From assembly GCA_021639925.1 (NCBI GenBank), contig JAJXEL010000025.1:1-19552 (forward strand): 19,552 nt of DNA, written 5' to 3'. The number at the start of each line of letters is the position of its first letter. Position 1 is the stretch's first letter. A program made the position numbers and the translations under genes. Positions 14,742 to 19,552 of the stretch are shown one piece after another. The DNA is from Alphaproteobacteria bacterium. Its GTDB lineage: Bacteria > Pseudomonadota > Alphaproteobacteria > CAAGCB01 > CAG-977. The notes beneath the pieces were generated by a model. It did not search any database. It worked only from the letters and a program-made list of their open reading frames with translations, and had not been told where the DNA came from.

Positions 14742-15205
14742 CAAGCGGGGAACGTTTAAAAAGAACGCTGGAACAAATCGAATTCGCCGCGGCGGATACG
14801 ATTTGTTTCTTTGCGCCGTATCCGGCGGCCCTGACAGAATTGCAGCGGGAAAAATGGCTGCCCGCGATTGATAAAATCAATGCAGCCGGCTGCGATTTTC
14901 AGCCGACTTCAGACTTTGCTGTCCGGCCGTTGTCGGACAGGACCAAAGCTTTCTTGGAACGCCGGCTGAATGCTTTGTCCGATGAAGCTTTCGACGCTTT
15001 TTGCGCCGTATCGGGCGGGTGTCGGTCCGTTATTTTGGCTTGCCATGTTTTGGACGGTTTTTTGCCTGCGGATCAGGCTTTTGAGCTTGCCGTGCTGGAA
15101 GAAACGTACCAGAACCGATTCTGGACGGCGGACGAAGAAGCCGCGGCGGCCAGAGAAAACCGTAAAAAAGCGGTCATGGCGGCCGCTGCGAAACTGAAAG
15201 GATAA
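14738..15205 (+). CDS. Short ATP12-family protein (F1-ATPase assembly chaperone homologue)
   Basis: This 155-aa protein matches only the C-terminal helical part of ATP12, the chaperone that binds the F1 alpha subunit during ATP synthase assembly. The pattern is recognisable: ADTICFF, the spaced QREKWLP, SGGCRSVILA, VLDGFLPADQAFELAVLEETYQ (split here only in description) and a final Ala/Lys-rich helix. Usual alphaproteobacterial homologues are about 230-260 aa and begin with a beta-rich domain including a DGRPVKTP-like segment, which is absent. The space upstream is filled by the AsmA-like gene, with which it overlaps by 4 nt, so the N terminus is not merely mis-called. It may be a reduced functional version or a decaying gene; an intact frame favours the former. 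Confidence 0.72.
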   Translation: MTSGERLKRTLEQIEFAAADTICFFAPYPAALTELQREKWLPAIDKINAAGCDFQPTSDFAVRPLSDRTKAFLERRLNALSDEAFDAFCAVSGGCRSVILACHVLDGFLPADQAFELAVLEETYQNRFWTADEEAAAARENRKKAVMAAAAKLKG

Positions 15206-15209
15206 ACCA

Positions 15210-15506
15210 ATGGCTGAAGAAATTGCGCATATTCGGATTCACGGAAGGGTGCAGGGCGTTTTTTACCGCCAATGGACAATGACCGAAGCCCGCGCGCGCG
15301 GCTTGTCCGGCTGGGTGCGCAACCGCGTTGACGGAACGGTTGAAGCCGTTTTCAAAGGTGAAACGGACATTATCGCCGATATGGTCAAAGCCTGCAAACG
15401 CGGATCGCCGCGGGCTTTTGTCACCAAAGTCGAATATCAGTTGGCGCCCGACGCCGTTATGGAAGAAATCGTTGACGGAACTTTTGACCAGAAAAGGACG
15501 GTGTAG
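15210..15506 (+). CDS. acyP: Acylphosphatase
   Basis: A 98-aa acylphosphatase hydrolysing acyl phosphates such as acetyl phosphate or carbamoyl phosphate. The phosphate-binding loop GRVQGVFYRQW has the catalytic R20, and GWVRNRVDGTVEAVFKG has the catalytic N38. Length is standard. It starts 4 nt after the ATP12-like gene with SD AAAGGA and is followed by a small GNAT gene, so it belongs to the same operon. Confidence 0.95.
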   Translation: MAEEIAHIRIHGRVQGVFYRQWTMTEARARGLSGWVRNRVDGTVEAVFKGETDIIADMVKACKRGSPRAFVTKVEYQLAPDAVMEEIVDGTFDQKRTV

Positions 15507-15507
15507 A

Positions 15508-15774
15508 ATGAAAATCAGGCGCAATGAAAAAAATCATGCTTTTGAAACGCTGATTGACGGAAAGAAATCTCATCTGGACTATGAAATTCAGGAGGAAGGC
15601 GGCGTAAAAAAAATGCTGTTTACGCATACGTTCGTCGCGCCGGAACACCGGGGAAAGGGCGTTGCGGCGGCTTTGACGGAAGCCGGGCTGAAATACGCGC
15701 GCGAAAACGGATATGAAATCGTGCCGTTGTGTTCGTACGTGGCGGCTTATTTAGACCGCCGCCCGCAGGATTAA
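15508..15774 (+). CDS. Small GNAT-related N-acetyltransferase (COG2388-like)
   Basis: An 88-aa protein of the short GCN5-related family. The acetyl-CoA loop appears as APEHRGKGVAAAL (about residues 42-54), and the end is IVPLCSYVAAYLDRRPQ, typical of this family. Substrate is unknown. I start it at ATG 15508, one base after the acylphosphatase stop, with SD AAAAGGACGG. The frame is open farther upstream but that part lies inside the acylphosphatase gene. It is the last gene of the rarA run. Confidence 0.85.
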   Translation: MKIRRNEKNHAFETLIDGKKSHLDYEIQEEGGVKKMLFTHTFVAPEHRGKGVAAALTEAGLKYARENGYEIVPLCSYVAAYLDRRPQD

Positions 15775-15793
15775 AACGGCCGGCGCGTTTTTT
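15773..15793 (+). terminator. Candidate terminator after the rarA operon
   Basis: AAAACG (15773-15778) can pair with CGTTTT (15786-15791) around a 7-nt GC-rich loop, followed by more T. The stem is only 6 bp and two thirds A-T, so this is a weak prediction, but it sits right after the last stop codon and before the tRNA promoter. Confidence 0.4.
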
Positions 15794-15796
15794 CGG

Positions 15797-15825
15797 TTGC
15801 GTATCCGGCGCAAGTCTGATATTAC
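15797..15825 (+). promoter_or_regulatory. Candidate promoter of tRNA-Leu
   Basis: TTGCGT (15797-15802) and TATTAC (15820-15825) are 17 nt apart. Transcription would begin about 7 nt downstream, just before the tRNA at 15839. Spacing and position are good; hexamer matches are moderate. Confidence 0.42.
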
Positions 15826-15838
15826 CTTTGATAAATGT

Positions 15839-15925
<87 letters not shown>

Positions 15926-15939
15926 TTTTTTCCCGGTTA

Positions 15940-16374
15940 TCATAATTTTTTAATAAAGCAGATAATTCTGTTGGCTTCGTTAAAGCCGTTTTTGATATGA
16001 AAATCAAATCCGGCGGCGTTTTGGTATTCGCAGTCGCCGGCAAATTCCAGGCAGCCTTTTGTTCTTGCCCATTCTTCGCATTTGTTTAGCAGTTGTTTGC
16101 CATATCCTTTTTTTCTGTAATTTTCCGCGACAAATATGCCTTCCAGATAACCGACGGGGCTGCTTTGCGCTCCTTCGACATAATCGCGGCGCAGCTGGCA
16201 TTGGGCAAATCCGGCGGGCTTGCCGTCGTCAAACAAAATAAAAAAGGCGGCGTCGCCGGAACGCATGATATTTTCAAATTCGTTTTCCAGTTCGGATACC
16301 GTGTGCGCCGGCCATAATTGAACAGCCAGGCCGGCTAACAAAGAAATGTCTGTTTTTTCTGCTTGTCTGATCAT
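15940..16374 (-). CDS. GNAT acetyltransferase resembling aminoglycoside 6'-N-acetyltransferases
   Basis: A 144-aa GNAT protein. LWPAH at 20-24, RRDYVEGAQSSPVGYLEGIFV (62-82, described as one block), the CoA loop RKKGYG at 87-92, and the tail with EFAGDCEYQN and a GF...F.KKL ending follow the AAC(6')-I pattern seen in chromosomal enzymes of proteobacteria. Those enzymes usually have ASD where this protein has AGD. Acetylation of aminoglycosides is possible but many relatives act on other amines. The SD is weak (CGGTAAAAA). Its 3' end lies 14 nt from the tRNA, on the opposite strand; its start is divergent from the radical SAM gene. Confidence 0.8.
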   Translation of the reverse strand: MIRQAEKTDISLLAGLAVQLWPAHTVSELENEFENIMRSGDAAFFILFDDGKPAGFAQCQLRRDYVEGAQSSPVGYLEGIFVAENYRKKGYGKQLLNKCEEWARTKGCLEFAGDCEYQNAAGFDFHIKNGFNEANRIICFIKKL

Positions 16375-16384
16375 TTTTTACCGA

Positions 16385-16431
16385 TTGATATTATGATGTT
16401 CCTATATATTAAAAAAAAGGATATCATATCC
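16385..16431 (+). promoter_or_regulatory. Candidate promoter and palindromic operator of the radical SAM gene
   Basis: TTGATA (16385-16390) and TATTAA (16407-16412), 16 nt apart, may be the -35 and -10. Immediately after is a perfect 13-bp palindrome, GGATATCATATCC (16419-16431), which would sit at or just past the transcription start, a typical repressor position. The region is shared with the divergent acetyltransferase. No matching regulator is identified. Confidence 0.35.
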
Positions 16432-16456
16432 GAACCGAATTTTACAGGAGGACGTT

Positions 16457-17902
16457 ATGCCGGCCGTTGCGTTAATTTATCCGCCCGGACTGCTGTTTCA
16501 GCGCGGCGAAGACAGGTGTCAGTCGAATATAGATTCTTCCACGGCGACGTCCATGCGCGCCTGCAACGACCTGGGATATGCGGCGGCGGTTTTAAAACAA
16601 AAGGGTTTTGACGTTTTTTTAAAAGATTATCAGACGGAACATCTGTCTTTGGACGATTTGACGGCGGATCTGAAAAAGAATAACAGCGATATGCTGATGC
16701 TCAGCACGACCAACGCGACTGTTTTTGCGGATCTGGAAATCGTCAGACGGGTGAAAAAACTGTTTCCCGAAATCTGCGTCGTTTTAAAAGGGGCGATTTT
16801 CTTTGATCCCGAAGACGGCCTGCTGGCGCAGCTGGATCTGACGGATACGGACTATCTGATCGGCGGCGAATCCGATTTTATTATCGGCGATCTGGCGGCC
16901 GCGCATTTTTATGACAAAGCAAAGTTGGCTTTGATCGGCGGGATTTTGTACAAAGAAAACGGCCGCTGGGTTAAAACGGATTTTTCGCATTGGCATGACG
17001 ATCTGGACAATCTGCCTTTTCCCGACCGCGTTTTGATGAACAATGCGCTTTACCTGCGTCCGGACACGCAGGAAAAACAGGCGACGATCGCAACGTCGCG
17101 CGGCTGCCCGTCGAATTGCATTTTCTGTTTGACGCCGCATATTTCCGGCAAAAGGCTCCGCCTGCGGTCGCCGGAAAGCATTTTCGCCGAAATCCGGCAA
17201 TGTTATGAACAGTTCGGAATCAGAAATTTCTTTTTTAAATCGGATACGTTTACGATTAACAAAGCCTGGACAACGGCTTTGTGCGACTTGATCGTCAATT
17301 CGCCTTTGCACGGCAAAATCGAATGGGCCGCCAATTCGCGGGTTAACCCGATTGATCAGGAAACTTTGATTAAAATGAAACAGGCGGGGTGCTGGCTGGT
17401 GGCGTTCGGTTTTGAATCGGGCAGTCCGGAATCATTGGAAAAAATGAAAAAAGGCGCGACGGTTGAACAAAACAAAGCCGCCGCCGCAATGGCCAAAAAG
17501 GCCGGGTTGAAAATTTACGGTTTTTATTTAATCGGTTTTCCGTGGGAAAACGAACGGCATTTGCGCCAGACGGCGGATCTGATGTTTGACATTGACGCCG
17601 ATTTTATCGAACTGCACATCGCCGCGCCGTTTTACGCGACGGGTCTGTATGAAATGGCAAAAGCGGAAGGTTTGATTGACGAAAGCGTTTTGGGCAAAGA
17701 TTATTTTAACGCGCCGAGCGTAGGGACAAACTATTTGTCGATTGACGAAATCAGGCGCTTTCGCAAACGAGTGATTTTAAAATATCATTTAAGGCCGTCG
17801 TATGTTTTGCGCAAACTGTGGCAGGCGGCGTTTAAACCGCGTGTATTAAAGAACTATTTTGTTTTTGGACTCAGGCTGGTTAAAAACACGCTGAAACGGT
17901 AA
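16457..17902 (+). CDS. Radical SAM protein with B12-binding-like N-terminal domain
   Basis: A 481-aa enzyme. The N-terminal 150 residues have the layout of a B12-binding domain (YPPGLLF, then repeated strand-helix units such as SDMLMLSTTNATVF) but show no DxHxxG cobalamin-ligating motif. The radical SAM core has CPSNCIFC (C217, C221, C224), binding the [4Fe-4S] cluster that cleaves SAM, and later GFESGSPESLEKMKKG. A C-terminal Arg/Lys-rich region follows (YHLRPSYVLRKLWQ). This architecture occurs in the BchE/HpnJ-like class, which includes lipid, tetrapyrrole and antibiotic-modifying enzymes; the substrate here is unknown. SD CAGGAGG is strong. Its stop abuts the stop of the convergent transporter gene, with no terminator between. 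Confidence 0.9.
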   Translation: MPAVALIYPPGLLFQRGEDRCQSNIDSSTATSMRACNDLGYAAAVLKQKGFDVFLKDYQTEHLSLDDLTADLKKNNSDMLMLSTTNATVFADLEIVRRVKKLFPEICVVLKGAIFFDPEDGLLAQLDLTDTDYLIGGESDFIIGDLAAAHFYDKAKLALIGGILYKENGRWVKTDFSHWHDDLDNLPFPDRVLMNNALYLRPDTQEKQATIATSRGCPSNCIFCLTPHISGKRLRLRSPESIFAEIRQCYEQFGIRNFFFKSDTFTINKAWTTALCDLIVNSPLHGKIEWAANSRVNPIDQETLIKMKQAGCWLVAFGFESGSPESLEKMKKGATVEQNKAAAAMAKKAGLKIYGFYLIGFPWENERHLRQTADLMFDIDADFIELHIAAPFYATGLYEMAKAEGLIDESVLGKDYFNAPSVGTNYLSIDEIRRFRKRVILKYHLRPSYVLRKLWQAAFKPRVLKNYFVFGLRLVKNTLKR

Positions 17903-19231
17903 TTAAGCGGCGATCCATTTGACCAGCCGGTCCGATACGACCCATAAAATACAGGCGGAAATCAGGGCGGCGGCGGATATTCCCGAAAAGATGCTTAACG
18001 CGCCGAAATCTTCGACAAAGGACCCGACCAGGCCGGCAATAAAATTGGCCAGCGCCGTAAATCCGAACCAGACTCCCATCATCAAGGACAGATACCTTGC
18101 CGGCGCCAGCCGGGTCACCATGGACAACCCGGTCGGGGATAAACATAGTTCCCCGATCGTATGAAACAGATATGTTCCGATCAGCCATAACATGGACGCC
18201 TGCCGCGCTGAATTTGATTCGGCCTGCAGGACCGCGCCGACCATAAACAAAAAGCCTGCGCCCAGAAAAATCAGGGCAAAAACGAATTTAGTAATAAAGT
18301 GCGGATCTTTTTTCCCCAGTTTAACCCAGAACCACGCGAATACGGGGGCCAGCAAAATAATGAACAGCGGATTTAAAGACTGAAAAAACGCCGTCGGAAC
18401 CGTATAAGTCCCGATCGTTCTGTCGGTATATTCGGCGGTGTACAGGTTCATTAATCCGCCGGCCTGTTCGAATCCCGCCCAGAAAATAACAGTAAAAAAG
18501 CCCAGTATAAAAATAACCTTCAAACGATTGATTTCTTCCGCGGCCAGTCTTTGACCGGCAGATTGTTTCCCCGCCGCCGCTTTTGCGTTTGGAAGCTCTC
18601 CGAGACTTCCTAAGTAACGCTTTGATAGAAAGAGCTGTAAGAACAAAGCGATCAACATGCCGATGCCGGCGACGGCAAACGCGGCTTTGAACGAATACTG
18701 CGTTGAAACGAATCCGGCGGTAATTCCGGCCAGAAACGACCCGATGTTAATTCCCATATAAAAAATGGTAAAAGCGCTGTCGCGCCGCGTATCTTCCGGA
18801 TCATATAAATCCCCGACCATAGTGGAAATATTGGGTTTAAACAATCCGTTGCCGCAAATTAAAAAAGCCAGCCCGGTGTATAAACCGATATTGGCCGATA
18901 CCGGCAGGAAACCGTTCGGCAAAGATAAAACAAACTGACCCGCGGCCATTAATATGGCGCCGTAAACAATGGCTTTTCGCTGCCCGCAAACATTATCCGC
19001 CAGCCACCCGCCGATCAGCGGCGTAATGTAAATCAATCCCGTGTAAAGACCGTATAAACGCAAAGCGTCCGCTTTGTCCCAGCCCAATCCGCCGTTGACC
19101 GTCAAACCGGTTACATACAGGATTAAAATGGCGCGCAAAGCATAAAAAGAAAAACGTTCCCACAGTTCCGAACTGAAAAGCAGAAAAAGCCCTTTGGGGT
19201 GACCTAAAAATTCCCGTTGATTCTGTTTCAT
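17903..19231 (-). CDS. POT-family proton-dependent peptide transporter
   Basis: A 442-aa polytopic inner-membrane protein of the POT/PTR (MFS) family, importing di- and tripeptides with protons. The first helix region has the proton-coupling motif ExxER (E22, E25, R26) in SSELWERFSFYALRAIL. GNGLFKPNISTMVGDLY and the PTR2 signature FTIFYMGINIGSFLAG are also present, and later helices follow the family order. I start it at ATG 19231 because GGGAT lies 7-8 nt upstream; an in-frame TTG 15 nt earlier lacks comparable spacing. An extended -10 promoter lies just upstream. Peptide uptake suits a host- or organic-matter-associated fermenter, which is inference. Confidence 0.94.
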   Translation of the reverse strand: MKQNQREFLGHPKGLFLLFSSELWERFSFYALRAILILYVTGLTVNGGLGWDKADALRLYGLYTGLIYITPLIGGWLADNVCGQRKAIVYGAILMAAGQFVLSLPNGFLPVSANIGLYTGLAFLICGNGLFKPNISTMVGDLYDPEDTRRDSAFTIFYMGINIGSFLAGITAGFVSTQYSFKAAFAVAGIGMLIALFLQLFLSKRYLGSLGELPNAKAAAGKQSAGQRLAAEEINRLKVIFILGFFTVIFWAGFEQAGGLMNLYTAEYTDRTIGTYTVPTAFFQSLNPLFIILLAPVFAWFWVKLGKKDPHFITKFVFALIFLGAGFLFMVGAVLQAESNSARQASMLWLIGTYLFHTIGELCLSPTGLSMVTRLAPARYLSLMMGVWFGFTALANFIAGLVGSFVEDFGALSIFSGISAAALISACILWVVSDRLVKWIAA

Positions 19232-19259
19232 TATCTTATCCCGCAACGACGAAAGGCGT

Positions 19260-19268
19260 ATTATAGCA
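19260..19268 (-). promoter_or_regulatory. Extended -10 promoter of the peptide transporter
   Basis: On the minus strand, TGCTATAAT contains a perfect TATAAT (19260-19265) preceded by the TGn of an extended -10, giving a leader of about 20 nt before the ATG at 19231. A perfect TTGACA lies 24 nt farther upstream (19290-19295), too far for a standard -35; the correctly spaced position only has GTTATT. Confidence 0.6.
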
Positions 19269-19345
19269 GTCTGTTTTTTTTAAATAACCTGTCAAAGCGG
19301 TCAGATACGGGTACGGCGGAAGTATTAAAACGGATAGAAACAGAG

Positions 19346-19375
19346 AAAAACAGCCTCTTTTCAGAGGCTGTTTTT
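19346..19375 (-). terminator. Bidirectional-capable terminator after the cysteine-rich gene
   Basis: AAAAACAGCCTCT and AGAGGCTGTTTTT form a perfect 13-bp stem with a 4-nt loop. With a T run on either strand it could work both ways. It lies 15 nt past the minus-strand stop at 19391, so its main job is probably to end the cysteine-rich gene before the transporter promoter. Confidence 0.9.
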
Positions 19376-19390
19376 GCTGTTTATGTCCTG

Positions 19391-19552
19391 TTACGAAGAA
19401 CAGTTGCTGCCCGCCGTATAAGCATATCCCGATTTGCAGGAGATACATTTCAATGTATCGGTAGCACAGGAAGCACAACCTTCATACATACATTTTGTTT
19501 TAACGCCGTTAACACAAGTGTACCCGGTGGTAGGCGTACAGCTGCTTGACGA
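19391..19552 (-). CDS. C-terminal fragment of a cysteine-rich (probably secreted) protein, cut by the window edge
   Basis: The last 53 codons of a minus-strand gene whose start lies beyond the window. The frame is open from the edge to the TAA at 19391-19393. Eight cysteines occur in 53 residues, with spacing C-x7-C-x7-C-x4-C-x2-C-x6-C-x2-C-x11-C, including CMYEGCASC and CISCKSGY. The repeated CxxC and GY pattern resembles cysteine-rich extracellular repeat modules (furin-like or GCC2/GCC3-like), usually disulfide-bonded. A strong terminator follows directly, supporting it as a real gene end. It has Thr, Ser and Gly between the cysteines and no membrane segment in the visible part. The full length and function cannot be judged. 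Confidence 0.72.
   Translation of the reverse strand, partial: SSSSCTPTTGYTCVNGVKTKCMYEGCASCATDTLKCISCKSGYAYTAGSNCSS

Noticed and set aside
15328..15507. A longer N terminus for the small GNAT protein
   Set aside because: That part lies in another frame of the acylphosphatase gene and has no family similarity; ATG 15508 has its own SD.
19290..19295. TTGACA as the -35 of the peptide transporter promoter
   Set aside because: It is 24 nt from the perfect TATAAT, beyond usable sigma70 spacing; the extended -10 explains the promoter better.

Overview
The window most likely comes from an alphaproteobacterium of roughly balanced GC content with an anaerobic or microaerobic, fermentative way of life. 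Three things point to the Alphaproteobacteria. There is a (truncated) homologue of the ATP12 F1-ATPase assembly chaperone, a family of mitochondria and alphaproteobacteria. It sits in a rarA - rluC - ... - ATP12 gene run of the kind seen in that class. There is also an RquA-like protein, the enzyme family for rhodoquinone, a low-potential quinone used in anaerobic fumarate respiration. Two [FeFe]-hydrogenase-type proteins and a Rex redox repressor point to anaerobic hydrogen metabolism. A gut-associated uncultured lineage would fit, but that is inference.

Layout. 1-2121: a glycerophosphodiester phosphodiesterase (+) converges on a two-gene minus-strand operon, an orphan NarL/LuxR-type response regulator followed by the RquA-like gene. 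2185-4013: a TrmA/RlmD-type RNA uridine methyltransferase and an unrecognised lipoprotein. 4010-9798: the centrepiece. rex (-) is divergent from a five-gene operon (+) made of a thioredoxin-fold [2Fe-2S] ferredoxin, a PAS-containing sensory-type (group C) [FeFe] hydrogenase HydS, a SpoIIE/PP2C phosphatase with an extra C-terminal domain, a second [2Fe-2S] ferredoxin, and a group B-type [FeFe] hydrogenase. A strong terminator closes the operon. The 221-bp rex/hydrogenase intergenic region holds candidate promoters, a degenerate Rex operator and two inverted repeats.

9872-15774: a small cupin, then a compact six-gene run (rarA, rluC-type pseudouridine synthase, AsmA-like protein, short ATP12, acylphosphatase, small GNAT protein). 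15839-15925: tRNA-Leu(GAG). 15940-17902: an AAC(6')-like acetyltransferase (-) divergent from a radical SAM protein (+). 17903-19231: a POT-family peptide transporter (-). 19391-19552: the C-terminal end of a cysteine-rich protein (-) running off the window, closed by a 13-bp-stem terminator.

Working model (inference): HydS senses H2 or redox state at a modified H-cluster and signals through its PAS domain to the co-translated PP2C phosphatase. The group B enzyme is the candidate catalytic hydrogenase, with the small ferredoxins as electron partners. Rex, reading NADH/NAD+, gates the locus. HydE/F/G maturases, which active hydrogenases would need, are not in this window, nor is an obvious phosphoprotein target for the phosphatase.
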